NCBI GenBank assembly: GCA_963718605.1
Contig: OY970363.1
Coordinates: 310,001-374,000, forward strand
DNA from: JACCXE01 sp963718605
GTDB taxonomy: Bacteria > Actinomycetota > Acidimicrobiia > Acidimicrobiales > JACCXE01
Direction: 5' to 3'
DNA: 64,000 nt
Part shown: piece by piece, positions 34,683 through 42,882 of the stretch
How the letters are laid out: each line of letters opens with the position of its first letter
Numbering within the stretch: the stretch's first letter is position 1
Translations under genes and position numbers: made by a program
Notes under the pieces: generated by a model
Databases searched by the model: none
What the model was told of the DNA's origin: nothing
What the model saw: only the letters and a program-made list of their open reading frames with translations

Positions 34683-35629
34683 GTCGTTCGTTCGTCGTCG
34701 ACACGCCTCCGCCGCCGGGACGGGAGCTGTATCGGTTCGCGACAGTCAACGACATACATATCGGCGAGACCGGCTTCGGGGCCTTCATCTCGATGAAGGA
34801 GCGAGACGAGGTCGAGCCGTATCCGGCCCGTTGCCTGCGCGCGGCGATACGCGAGGCTGAGGCGTGGGGCGCCCAACGCCTCATTGGCAAGGGCGACCTC
34901 ACCGACGAAGGCTCAGAAGAAGAATTCGAGTGGTTCGCCGCGTTGGTGAAGGAGGCGACGGTGCCCGTCGACGTCCTGCTCGGCAATCACGACGTCCGCT
35001 CGCCCGACGTCGACGGCGCCGCCGTGCTGCGCTCGCGCGGCGTTTCGGTCGCGACGGAGACGACCGCGATCGACGTGCCGGGCCTACGAATCATCTTGTT
35101 GCCGTCAGCCAAGGGCCCGCACGATGCGGAGTGGAAGGCGTCAGATCGGGCGCGGGCGATCGACTTGGCGCGCGCGGCCGACGGCCCCGTGTTCGTGGCC
35201 ACGCATCACTACGCGCAACGATGGAACCGGCCGAACACCCTGCCGGTTGGGGTGAAGCGACGCGAGTCCAAGCCGTTCCTCGACGAGCTGGACCGCACTG
35301 CGCCAGGGTCCGTGCTCGCGGCCGGGCACACGCATCGGCATCACCGCCGGCATCACAAGTCGCTGTTGCTCACCGAGATCGGTTCGCCGAAGGACTACCC
35401 CGGCGTGTGGGCGGGCTACGTCGTCTACGAGGGCGGCATCACCCAAACGGTGCGCCGCGTCGAGGACCCTTCGTGCCGCGCGTGGACCGATCGCACCGGT
35501 CGCGCGATCGGCGGATTCTGGCGCCTGTGGTCTCCGGGTATCCGGTCCCACCGGTGCTGGACGTGGCCGTGGCCGACCCGCGCTCAGCCCGCGTCGGGCG
35601 CCAGCGCGTCCAGCCGCTTGCGGACCTGA
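34679..35629 (+). CDS. Calcineurin-like metallophosphoesterase
   Basis: The frame encodes about 316 residues with all metallophosphoesterase motifs: FATVNDIHIG (DxH), IGKGDLTDEG (GD), VLLGNHDVRS (GNHD), FVATHHYAQR and VLAAGHTHRH (GHTH). The protein ends GGFWRLWSPGIRSHRCW and a short tail overlapping xseB by 46 nt on the opposite strand. No ATG, GTG or TTG lies just upstream of the conserved FVVDTPPPPGREL; the frame continues into pepN. I place the start at the pepN stop junction (GTAA at 34679), but the true start is undecided and an indel or rare start codon is possible. The substrate is unknown. Confidence 0.75.
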   Translation, partial: VSRSFVVDTPPPPGRELYRFATVNDIHIGETGFGAFISMKERDEVEPYPARCLRAAIREAEAWGAQRLIGKGDLTDEGSEEEFEWFAALVKEATVPVDVLLGNHDVRSPDVDGAAVLRSRGVSVATETTAIDVPGLRIILLPSAKGPHDAEWKASDRARAIDLARAADGPVFVATHHYAQRWNRPNTLPVGVKRRESKPFLDELDRTAPGSVLAAGHTHRHHRRHHKSLLLTEIGSPKDYPGVWAGYVVYEGGITQTVRRVEDPSCRAWTDRTGRAIGGFWRLWSPGIRSHRCWTWPWPTRAQPASGASASSRLRT

Positions 35630-35787
35630 TCGAGCCGCTCCGACGCCGCCGCATGTAGTTGCTGAGCCTGTTCGAACAGGTCGGCCGCCGCTTCGATGCC
35701 CGCGTTGCCGTTGGCCAGCTGCCCGGTGACGGCCTCGAGCTTCTCGACAATCTGTTCGTAGGTGAGGTCGTCGGACTGGTCGGTCAT
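35584..35787 (-). CDS. xseB: Exodeoxyribonuclease VII small subunit
   Basis: The 67-residue helical subunit YEQIVEKLEAVTGQLANGNAG is the family signature. It pairs with XseA to degrade single-stranded DNA. Its start overlaps the xseA stop (ATGA), as usual for this gene pair. Its 3' end overlaps the phosphoesterase gene on the opposite strand. Confidence 0.95.
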   Translation of the reverse strand: MTDQSDDLTYEQIVEKLEAVTGQLANGNAGIEAAADLFEQAQQLHAAASERLDQVRKRLDALAPDAG

Positions 35788-36992
35788 GGCTGCTCCACTT
35801 CGGTGACGTCGGCGGCGAAGGCTCCGGTTGCGACCGTGACGCGCACCGACTCGCCCACCTTGAGTTGTTTGCTGTTGCGCACGACCTCGTTGGTGGCCGT
35901 GCGCACGATCGCGTAGCCCCGGTCGAGCACGCGGGCGGGATCGAGCGCGTTCATCGTTTCGAGGAACCCGTGCAAGCGGGCGTCCGCCGTGGCAATGCGA
36001 CCAAGGGGATTCGCGCTCGCAAGACGGGCGGCGGCGCGGGCCAGGCGCTGATCGGCCGCGTCGATGCCCGCCCGCAGCGCGCGCGACGGCGCCTCGGCGT
36101 CGAGGCGCTGCTCGGCCCGATCGAGCAGCGCGTACGCGCTATCGGCCACGCGATGAAGCCAGTAGTCCAGCTCGTTGCGCAAGTCGGCTTCTGACGGGAT
36201 GACCAGAGCGGCGGCGATCGACGGAGTACCGCAGCGATGGTCGGCGACGTCGTCGAGCAGGGGGCGATCGCCGTCGTGGCCAATAGCGCTCACCGTCGGC
36301 GTGGTGCAGCCCGCGACCGCGCGGCAGAGATCCTCATCGCTGAAGGGCAGTAACTCGGTGGCATCGCCACCACCGCGGGCGAGAATGATCACGTCCACGT
36401 CGGACCGCGCGTCGAGATCGATCACCGCATCGACCAAGGCCGCGGCGGCCGACGGACCCGACACCAACGACTGGCGAAACACCACGGGGTAACCGGCGAA
36501 GCGCGCCGCGATCACCGATTCGATGTCTTTGCGCACGGCGGCCTCCTGGCCACAGATCACGCCGACCACACGAGGCATGAGTGGCAACGGTCGGCGCACG
36601 CGGTCGAGCACGCCCTCGGCCTGCAACCGGTCGCGCGCCGCGGAGATGACCGCAGCCACGGCGCCCTCGCCTCTCGGTTCGACGCTTTGCGCGTCGAGAC
36701 GCAGCTCACCGCGTTGCGTTTCCCACACCAGCACTCCGGTGACCCGCACGGCTTCGCCGTCTTCGGCCTTGCAGTGCCGCACATTCTTCGCCGCGACAGT
36801 GACGCTGATGCGCGCGTTGCGGTCGCGCAGCGTGAAGTAACGACGCGTGTTGTACGCCTTCGCGCTGTGGACCTCGCCGTCCACCGCGATGCGCCCGACG
36901 GGCGTGAGGTTGCGCGTGATCTCGCCGGCCAAGCGCACGAGTGACACGCGCCGCGGCTCGTCGGCAGCGACAGCTGGATCGAACAAGGTCAT
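35784..36992 (-). CDS. xseA: Exodeoxyribonuclease VII large subunit
   Basis: A 402-residue nuclease subunit. The N-terminal OB-fold (about 20-110; IAVDGEVHSAKAYNTRRYFT) precedes the catalytic region with ARGGGDATELLPFSDEDLCR and TVSAIGHDGDRPLLDDVADH, and a coiled-coil stretch (about 260-340) that contacts XseB. ATG 36992 has TTGTTC-like codons next to it and no competing start. It forms an operon with xseB. Confidence 0.95.
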   Translation of the reverse strand: MTLFDPAVAADEPRRVSLVRLAGEITRNLTPVGRIAVDGEVHSAKAYNTRRYFTLRDRNARISVTVAAKNVRHCKAEDGEAVRVTGVLVWETQRGELRLDAQSVEPRGEGAVAAVISAARDRLQAEGVLDRVRRPLPLMPRVVGVICGQEAAVRKDIESVIAARFAGYPVVFRQSLVSGPSAAAALVDAVIDLDARSDVDVIILARGGGDATELLPFSDEDLCRAVAGCTTPTVSAIGHDGDRPLLDDVADHRCGTPSIAAALVIPSEADLRNELDYWLHRVADSAYALLDRAEQRLDAEAPSRALRAGIDAADQRLARAAARLASANPLGRIATADARLHGFLETMNALDPARVLDRGYAIVRTATNEVVRNSKQLKVGESVRVTVATGAFAADVTEVEQP

Positions 36993-37004
36993 GTGCGGCC
37001 GAGG

Positions 37005-37310
37005 CTACAGAGCGAGCTTCAAGGCGTAGTTCGCGATGGTTCCCGGCTCGAGGCCTTCGGCTTTTCGCACCGCCTGCTTGAGGGGCAAGGCGTAGGCCAG
37101 CGCACCGCTGGACTTGTCCGGAAACAGCGACGTCTTCCACGTGGTCTGGCCGACGGTGACCTCGACTTTCAGCGACCCGAAGCCGGCCGCCTGGGCGCCG
37201 AAGCGTGCTTCGAGCTCCTCTGAAAGGTCAGCCGGCAGGCTGACGAAGAACGTGCCCTCCTTCGAGGCCCATTCCCAGACCTCGGCTTTGAACTTGAACA
37301 CGTCCGGCAT
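37005..37310 (-). CDS. DUF1905 domain protein
   Basis: A 101-residue protein, MPDVFKFKAEVWEWASKEGT, with FFVSLPADLSEELEARFGAQ and VTVGQTTWKTSLFPDK in the middle, matching the DUF1905 beta-barrel family (SH3/OB-like fold). ATG 37310 was chosen because the conserved family N-terminus begins there; an upstream start at 37427 would add unconserved sequence. Function is unknown. Confidence 0.8.
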   Translation of the reverse strand: MPDVFKFKAEVWEWASKEGTFFVSLPADLSEELEARFGAQAAGFGSLKVEVTVGQTTWKTSLFPDKSSGALAYALPLKQAVRKAEGLEPGTIANYALKLAL

Positions 37311-37321
37311 GGACGCGCACG

Positions 37322-38296
37322 TTACTGAGGGGCTGTAACGCCGGACGTCGCGGGTTGCGCCTCGCGTGAGCCGAGCGCCTTCCACAACGCGATGTAGCTC
37401 TTGTACTCGAGCCCATCCGGGACCCAACCCGAGGCCTTCAACTCGTTGTGCAGCGCGGGCAGACGACGAAACGGCACGCCGATATCAACGTGATGCGCGA
37501 GGTGCCAACCCGTGTTGTACGGGGCGATCCAGAAGCGAGCCCAAAAGCCCTGGCGAACGTGGTGCGTGGTGAGGCGCCGGTCGTCCGATCGAGTCATGCC
37601 GCCGTGCTCGGCGATCGCACGCAACCGGTTGATGACGCGCCAGACCGTCATCCAGGGCGCAAACCACAAGATGAGATACAGCCACGGATGCCCCAGCAAC
37701 GCGAACACCACCGCGATCGCGACCTGCACGGCGATGATCACGCGAGCGACCTTGGCCTTTCGCGCACCGCGCAGCAAACCCTTCAAGTTCTTCCAGCCCG
37801 AGTTGCCCAGCGCGTCGCGCGTCAGCTTGCGGCGAAGCGACGCTGGCGTGGTCGGGTAGTTCTTGTAGAGCATGTAGTCGGGCTCCTCGGGCCCCATCTC
37901 GTCGCGGTGATGCGCCATATGGCCACGGCGGTATTGGTCGATCGGCACAAGGCCGGGATACGCCACAACCCAGCGTCCGACGCGGTCATTCACGCTCTTG
38001 CGCGAGAAGAGCAGGCGGTGCGCCGCTTCGTGACCGAGGATGTTGAGCAGAGCGAACTGACGGCCAGCAAGCAAGAACGCCGCCACCCACATGACCGGGT
38101 GGTTGAGGCGCACGGCCAGATAGTCGACGCCGATGATCTGGGCCCAGCAGCCGATGACAGACAACGCGTTACGTACGTTCGGGATGCGACGCAACTGGTC
38201 GCGCACCTCGGGCACCGGCTTGCCCGTCTTCAGCAGGCGTTCGGTAGGCAAGACGTCGGGCAGCAGTTCGGGCGGCGGGAGCATCGTGGTTGCCAT
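37322..38296 (-). CDS. Membrane fatty-acid desaturase/hydroxylase family protein
   Basis: A 324-residue polytopic enzyme of the di-iron membrane desaturase type. Three histidine boxes are present: HEAAH at 89-93, HMAHH at 126-130, and HLAHH at 265-269 with HH at 245-246. Hydrophobic segments lie at about 45-65, 68-85, 185-200 and 205-220. It could desaturate or hydroxylate an acyl chain or a carotenoid/sterol; no further decision is possible. It diverges from a PaaX-type regulator across a 29-bp gap, suggesting that the regulator controls it. Confidence 0.85.
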   Translation of the reverse strand: MATTMLPPPELLPDVLPTERLLKTGKPVPEVRDQLRRIPNVRNALSVIGCWAQIIGVDYLAVRLNHPVMWVAAFLLAGRQFALLNILGHEAAHRLLFSRKSVNDRVGRWVVAYPGLVPIDQYRRGHMAHHRDEMGPEEPDYMLYKNYPTTPASLRRKLTRDALGNSGWKNLKGLLRGARKAKVARVIIAVQVAIAVVFALLGHPWLYLILWFAPWMTVWRVINRLRAIAEHGGMTRSDDRRLTTHHVRQGFWARFWIAPYNTGWHLAHHVDIGVPFRRLPALHNELKASGWVPDGLEYKSYIALWKALGSREAQPATSGVTAPQ

Positions 38297-38305
38297 CGGG
38301 ACTCG

Positions 38306-38315
38306 ATGTTACATT
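38306..38315. promoter_or_regulatory. Overlapping divergent -10 boxes (ATGTTACATT)
   Basis: The nearly symmetrical ATGTTACAT holds TACATT on the plus strand, 10 nt before ATG 38326, and TAACAT on the minus strand, 9 nt before ATG 38296. Only 29 bp separate the two start codons, so both transcripts are likely leaderless and mutually exclusive. The site is also a candidate operator for the PaaX regulator. Confidence 0.5.
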
Positions 38316-38325
38316 TTCTACACAC

Positions 38326-39105
38326 ATGTCGCAAGCACGTAACACTCCCCTCCTGCGCCCGTTGACGGCCCGATCGGTGGTCGCCTCGACCCTTCTCGGG
38401 ATGGATCCGCCCCGCCTGTCTGCCGCCGCACTCGTCGCGTCGGGCGAAAAGTTCGGCGTGGCCCCCGGCACCACCAGGGTGGCGTTGTCGCGAATGGTGG
38501 ACAGCGGCGAGTTGTCGGCCGACGGCGAGTCCTACGCACTCGCGGGCCCGCTGCTTGAGCGCCACGCCCGGCAGGAGGAAGGCCGCCGTCCCACTGCGAC
38601 GACCTGGAACCGCAGCTGGCGGATCGCCGTGGTGACGACGCCGGCGCGTGCGGCGGCGGACCGGGCTTCGTTGCGCGTTGCGATGGCGCGGCTGCGGATG
38701 GCCGAGTTGCGCGAGGGCGTGTGGACGCGCCCGGACAACGTGCCGCTCGACGAGTCGACCGCTCGCCGCGTCGTGGACGATCAGTGCACCTGGTTCACGG
38801 GCGTGCCCGAGGGCCAACTCGATGTCGGCGAGTTATTCGCGCTGACGGAGTGGTCGGCGGTCGCATCCGAGTTGCTCGACGCCATGCAGGGCACCGGCGC
38901 GCCGCTGCGCGTGCGGGACGCGGATGCGCTGGGTGAAACGTTCGTGGTCGCCGCGGCCACCACCCGTCACCTCACTCTCGACCCGCTGTTGCCCCGCGAA
39001 CTGCTGCCCAAGGGGTGGCCGGGCCCCGAATTGCGCCGCGCCTACGACGCCTACCAGCGCGATTTCGCCGCCACGTGGAAGGCCTGGTACCGCTCCACCC
39101 GCTAA
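38326..39105 (+). CDS. PaaX-family transcriptional regulator
   Basis: A 259-residue GntR-like regulator. PaaX proteins bind phenylacetyl-CoA or related CoA thioesters and repress catabolic genes. The N-terminal winged helix (about 10-75) reads SVVASTLLGMDPPRLSAAAL then VAPGTTRVALSRMVDSGELS, the PaaX DNA-binding helix. The C-terminal part has RSWRIAVVTTPAR, PDNVPLDE and LPRELLPKGWPGPELRRAYD, a PaaX hallmark. Divergent location suggests control of the desaturase gene; the inducer is unknown. No phenylacetate genes are present nearby. Confidence 0.88.
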   Translation: MSQARNTPLLRPLTARSVVASTLLGMDPPRLSAAALVASGEKFGVAPGTTRVALSRMVDSGELSADGESYALAGPLLERHARQEEGRRPTATTWNRSWRIAVVTTPARAAADRASLRVAMARLRMAELREGVWTRPDNVPLDESTARRVVDDQCTWFTGVPEGQLDVGELFALTEWSAVASELLDAMQGTGAPLRVRDADALGETFVVAAATTRHLTLDPLLPRELLPKGWPGPELRRAYDAYQRDFAATWKAWYRSTR

Positions 39106-39108
39106 CGA

Positions 39109-39153
39109 ACTGTGCGCTCGTAACCGGCCTTCGGCCGGTTACGAGCGCACAGT
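39109..39153 (+). terminator. Very stable 21-bp perfect hairpin after the PaaX gene
   Basis: The 21-nt arm starting ACTGTGCGCTCGTAACCGG at 39109 pairs perfectly with 39133-39153, with a TTC loop. It starts 3 nt after the stop codon. There is no T run, so it may be a rho-independent-like or processing hairpin, or a protein-binding palindrome. Confidence 0.75.
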
Positions 39154-39293
39154 CCGGTGTCACACCCCTAGTTCACAATGCTCCTCATGATCCCGAGCGC
39201 GTATCTAGGTATCGACGGCGTGAACCGGGTGCGGCGCCCGATCGCTTCGGGAGACGCCACCAAGGTGTGGCGCGTGCGCCGAACGTGGCGGCT

Positions 39294-39710
39294 TCAGCCG
39301 GGGATCGAGTACGTCACGGTCGCATGGGCCACGAGGTCGTCGTTGGATATGACCCGCACCTCCGAAACCGACAGACGCTTACCGAGCTTCAGCAGGTCAG
39401 CCTCGGCGTAGAGGTCGTGGGTCAATGACGGCTTGCGCAGGAACGAGATCGTCAACTGCGACGTCACCGCGAGCGCCACCGGCCCGATGCGCGAAAGCGT
39501 GGCGAGCCAAGCGGCGGCGTCGGCGAGGCCCATCATCGTCGGGCCCGACACCGAGCCGCCCGGGCGCTCGTGCTCGGGGCCGATCGGAATCGTCAAGATC
39601 ACACCGCGCTCGGTCACTTCGTTCACCCGGTAGGCGCGTTGATTGAAGAACGCCTTCGACAGAAACTCGTCCAACTCGGTTGCGGTCATTACCGGTTCGG
39701 GAAGCGCCAC
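39294..39710 (-). CDS. PaaI-like hotdog-fold thioesterase
   Basis: A 138-residue hotdog-fold protein (MTATELDEFLSKAFFNQRAY). The segment GPEHERPGGSVSGPTMMGLA, containing the hotdog helix, and LTISFLRKPSLTHDLYAEAD are typical of PaaI/YbgC-type acyl-CoA thioesterases. It can begin at ATG 39710 (MALPEPV) or ATG 39689 (MTATEL). A 146-bp intergenic region lies upstream. It probably hydrolyses an acyl-CoA; the chain type is unknown. Confidence 0.82.
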   Translation of the reverse strand: MALPEPVMTATELDEFLSKAFFNQRAYRVNEVTERGVILTIPIGPEHERPGGSVSGPTMMGLADAAAWLATLSRIGPVALAVTSQLTISFLRKPSLTHDLYAEADLLKLGKRLSVSEVRVISNDDLVAHATVTYSIPG

Positions 39711-39856
39711 CGCCGCATTCTTGCCTCACGAAGCGTGACGAATCCGTCCCGCGAACGAAACGGGCGCGAAACATGGAGCGGGCACGATCTATCTCGACGA
39801 CACCTTGTGATGGTCGCTCCACAGGATCCCCCCCGTTGTGGGGCGGCCATCACCAA

Positions 39857-41005
39857 CTACGTGGCGTTGAGCGACGGACCGCCCGCCTGCACCATCACCA
39901 GCTCTTCACCGATGAGCATCTGAGCGGGAAGAATCGCGGCGAACAGATCGTCGCCTGACTTCTCCAAATCCACGGCCGCGTCACGACTCGCTTCGTAAAC
40001 CGGTTGGAGGTGTCGCCACAGCGCCTCGTCATACTTCGCTAGCGACGCGTCCAGGTCACCCGACGACAGCCCCTCATCAATGGCGGCCGACAGGAGTTCG
40101 GCGCCGACGAAAGAGTCCGTAATGCCGTGGCCGAGCAGCGGATCCTTCAGACAGGCGGCGTCTCCGACCAGCGCCCATCCCGGGCCCGCCGCATGGCGAA
40201 ACCAGCCGTCCTGAAGGTCACCGGTGTGCCAACGTCCGTCGCGGGTGGCGGCGCTAACGCGCTGCGCCAGGTCTGGGTCGAGCGCTACTCGCTGGTTGAA
40301 CACGGCCTCGGGATCCGCGCGTACGGCGTCGTCGTGCTTGCGATCGATCTCGGTGCCGATACACGCCGACCGCGGCCCGGTAGGAAACGCGAACAAGAAC
40401 GCTCCGTCGAGCGTGGCCGCGGCCTCAGTCGTGTAATCGAAGTCGTCGAAGTACGCGAAGAGGCCAGTGCCGCGGATCTCGTGCTGATCGCGGGTGGCCG
40501 GCTCGACGCTGCGGCCAACAATACCCGTGCGACCGTCGGCTCCCACCACGACCGGCGCGTGTTCCTCGGTGATGTTGCCGTCGGCGTCGCGGACCCGCAC
40601 GCCGATCACCCGACCACCGTCGCCGGTGAGGACGTCGGTCACCGAGCACCCCATCCGAACTTCGGCGCCCGCGGCCACAGCCGCGTCACGCAGGGTGGTG
40701 TCGAGGTCGGTCCGTCGGGGCGAGCACACTTTTGTCGGTCCGAACACGTCGGTGGTGTTCATGACGTTGCCGGCCACGTTCAGTAGGACGTGGTCGAAGA
40801 CGGGGACACCCTGTTTCTCCAGTAGCTCGAGCACACCCCACCGCTCGAGCAGCGCCGTGCCCGGCGCGGTTACGAAGTGGGTCGAGAACGTGTCGCTCGG
40901 AAAGGTGCCGCGCTCAAGCACGAGCACGTTGCGGCCTTTGCGAGCAAGCAGCATCGCGGTCGGCGAACCAGCACAGCGGGCACCAACGATGATCGCGTCA
41001 TACAT
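39857..41005 (-). CDS. FAD-dependent oxidoreductase, geranylgeranyl-reductase-like
   Basis: A 382-residue flavoprotein. MYDAIIVGARCAGSPTAMLL is the FAD-binding start (the Gly-rich loop GARCAG), VVVGADGRTGIVG is the ATG-type motif and ALVGDAACLKDPLLGHGITD is the second FAD motif near residue 290. This pattern is common in geranylgeranyl reductases and FAD-dependent monooxygenases (FAD_binding_3). Actual substrate (isoprenoid, aromatic or lipid) is not apparent. Two hairpins lie between its start and the ABC transporter stop. Confidence 0.82.
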   Translation of the reverse strand: MYDAIIVGARCAGSPTAMLLARKGRNVLVLERGTFPSDTFSTHFVTAPGTALLERWGVLELLEKQGVPVFDHVLLNVAGNVMNTTDVFGPTKVCSPRRTDLDTTLRDAAVAAGAEVRMGCSVTDVLTGDGGRVIGVRVRDADGNITEEHAPVVVGADGRTGIVGRSVEPATRDQHEIRGTGLFAYFDDFDYTTEAAATLDGAFLFAFPTGPRSACIGTEIDRKHDDAVRADPEAVFNQRVALDPDLAQRVSAATRDGRWHTGDLQDGWFRHAAGPGWALVGDAACLKDPLLGHGITDSFVGAELLSAAIDEGLSSGDLDASLAKYDEALWRHLQPVYEASRDAAVDLEKSGDDLFAAILPAQMLIGEELVMVQAGGPSLNAT

Positions 41006-41026
41006 ATAGAAACACCCTACGGCCGC

Positions 41027-41056
41027 CGTGGGGCGAGCGAAGCGAGGGGCCCCACG
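41027..41056. repeat. Inverted repeat between ABC exporter and oxidoreductase
   Basis: CGTGGGGC at 41027-41034 pairs with GCCCCACG at 41049-41056, with a GAGCGAAGCGAG-type loop. It belongs to the gap between two co-directional minus-strand genes. Confidence 0.6.
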
Positions 41057-41066
41057 TTGCGGAGGA

Positions 41067-41091
41067 GGGCGGGCCTGCGGGGTGCCCGCCC
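41067..41091 (-). terminator. Hairpin just after the ABC transporter stop
   Basis: GGGCGGGC (41067-41074) and GCCCGCCC (41084-41091) form an 8-bp GC stem that begins 3 nt after the stop codon of the ABC exporter on the minus strand. No T run follows. Confidence 0.5.
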
Positions 41092-41094
41092 GGG

Positions 41095-42882
41095 TTAGTC
41101 GGTTAGCGCGGCGTCGCCGGTCTGGACGCGCCAGAGCGCGGCGTACAGACCACCGCTGTCGACGAGCTCCTCGTGGGTGCCGGTTTCGATCAGGCGGCCG
41201 GCCTCGAGCACGTGGATCTTGTGGGCGTGACGCACGGTGGAAAGGCGATGCGCGATCACGATCGTGGTGCGGCCCGCGGACACCCGGGCCAACGACCGTT
41301 GGATCGCCGCTTCGGTCTCGTTGTCGACGGCGGACGTCGCTTCGTCGAGCACGAGGATGGCCGGGTCGCGCAAGATCGCGCGAGCGATGGTCAGGCGTTG
41401 GCGCTGCCCGCCCGAGAGTTTCTGGCCCCGCTCCCCCACGATCGTGTCGTAGCCCTGGGGTAACGCCTCGATGAAGGTGTGGGCCTCGGCGAGCGTGGCG
41501 GCGCGCACCACGTCGTCGTCGGTGGCGTCGGGCCGGCCGTACGTGAGGTTCTCGCGCACGGTGCCCTGGAACAGGAACACGTCCTGGCTCACGAAGCCCA
41601 TGGCCCCGCGCAGCGCCCCGAACGTCAACTCACCGATCGGCACATCGTCGATCGCGATCGAGCCGCTGTCGGTTTCGTAGAGCCGCAGTAGCAACTTGAC
41701 GATCGTGCTCTTGCCCGACCCGGTCGCTCCGACAATGGCGTGGGTCTCCCCTGCGGGCACGTCGAGGGTGAGGTCGTGCAGCACGTCGGCGCCGTCCCCG
41801 TAGGCGAAGCGGACGTTGGTGAACCGCACGGCGCCGCGCACCGGCGCATCCAACTCGCGCATGCCGGGCGTGATCGAGGGCTGGACCTCGAGCAAACCGA
41901 AGATGCGGCGGCACGACGCCATCGCGCGCTGGTACAGGTCGAGCGTTTCGCCCAGCCTGGTTAGTGGCCATAGCAGGCGCTGCGTCATGTAAACGAGCAC
42001 GGAAAATGCGCCCAATTCGAGGTCGTGACGGAGCGCGGCCCGCCCGCCCACGACGAGCGTCATGGTGAACCCGGCGAGGATGGCCATTCGGATGAGCGGC
42101 ACGAAAGCGCTCGAATAGCGGATCGCCTCTGCGTTGGCCGCGGCGTACGCGAGCGAGTCTTCCGCGATCCGGTCGACCTCACGGTCTTCGGCGGTGAATG
42201 CCTTAATCGTCGCGATGCCGCCAAGGTTGTTTGTGAGCGTGTCGGCGATCGCGCCCGCGGCGGCGCGCACTGCGTCGTAACGCTTTTCGAGCGACTTCTG
42301 ATACCGCAGCGAGCCGATGATGATGACCGGGATCGGTAGGAAAGCGAGCAACATCAGCGTGGGTGAGATCACCGCGAACACGACACCCACGAAGACCACG
42401 TTGGCCGCCGTGATGATGATCTCGTGCGCGCCAGAATCGAGGAAGCGTTCGAGTTGGTTGACGTCGTCGTTCAGCACAGCCATCAACCCGCCCGAAGAGC
42501 GATCTTCGAAATATGCCAGTTCGAGTTCCTGCACATGCCGGTACGAGTCCATGCGCATGTCGTGCTCGATCGACTGCGCGAGATTCCGCCAGAGGATGTG
42601 GGCCTTGTAATCGGTGAGCGACTCCAACATCCACACGACCACGTTCACAAAGGCGAGGATCGTCAGCTGCGTGACGCGACTGTCGACGCCGGTGGCGCGT
42701 CCGACGAAGGACTGATGCTTGCTCACGACAACGTCGACGGCAACGCCGATCAACAACTCAGGAGCGATGTCGAAGATCTTGTTGAGAATGGAAAACGTGA
42801 ACGCCAGGCGGACGCGGCCGCGGTGCCGGTCGGCGTGGCGCCACAACTTGCGAAGTGGTGTGGCGACGTCGGCTTCGGTCAT
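41095..42882 (-). CDS. ABC exporter half-transporter (permease fused to ATPase)
   Basis: A 595-residue type I ABC exporter. The N-terminal part (about 25-320) has six predicted membrane segments, then IVGATGSGKSTIVKLLLRL (Walker A), QKLSGGQRQRLTIARAILRD (signature) and ILVLDEATSAVDNETE (Walker B), with the H-loop IVIAHRLSTVRH. It probably works as a homodimer exporting lipid, peptide or drug. The start overlaps the DinB-fold gene stop by 4 nt (ATGA), linking both. Confidence 0.93.
   Translation of the reverse strand: MTEADVATPLRKLWRHADRHRGRVRLAFTFSILNKIFDIAPELLIGVAVDVVVSKHQSFVGRATGVDSRVTQLTILAFVNVVVWMLESLTDYKAHILWRNLAQSIEHDMRMDSYRHVQELELAYFEDRSSGGLMAVLNDDVNQLERFLDSGAHEIIITAANVVFVGVVFAVISPTLMLLAFLPIPVIIIGSLRYQKSLEKRYDAVRAAAGAIADTLTNNLGGIATIKAFTAEDREVDRIAEDSLAYAAANAEAIRYSSAFVPLIRMAILAGFTMTLVVGGRAALRHDLELGAFSVLVYMTQRLLWPLTRLGETLDLYQRAMASCRRIFGLLEVQPSITPGMRELDAPVRGAVRFTNVRFAYGDGADVLHDLTLDVPAGETHAIVGATGSGKSTIVKLLLRLYETDSGSIAIDDVPIGELTFGALRGAMGFVSQDVFLFQGTVRENLTYGRPDATDDDVVRAATLAEAHTFIEALPQGYDTIVGERGQKLSGGQRQRLTIARAILRDPAILVLDEATSAVDNETEAAIQRSLARVSAGRTTIVIAHRLSTVRHAHKIHVLEAGRLIETGTHEELVDSGGLYAALWRVQTGDAALTD

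Noticed and set aside
39178..39411. 77-codon plus-strand frame between PaaX and thioesterase genes
   Set aside because: Most of it is antisense to the thioesterase and it lacks a ribosome-binding site or a recognisable motif.
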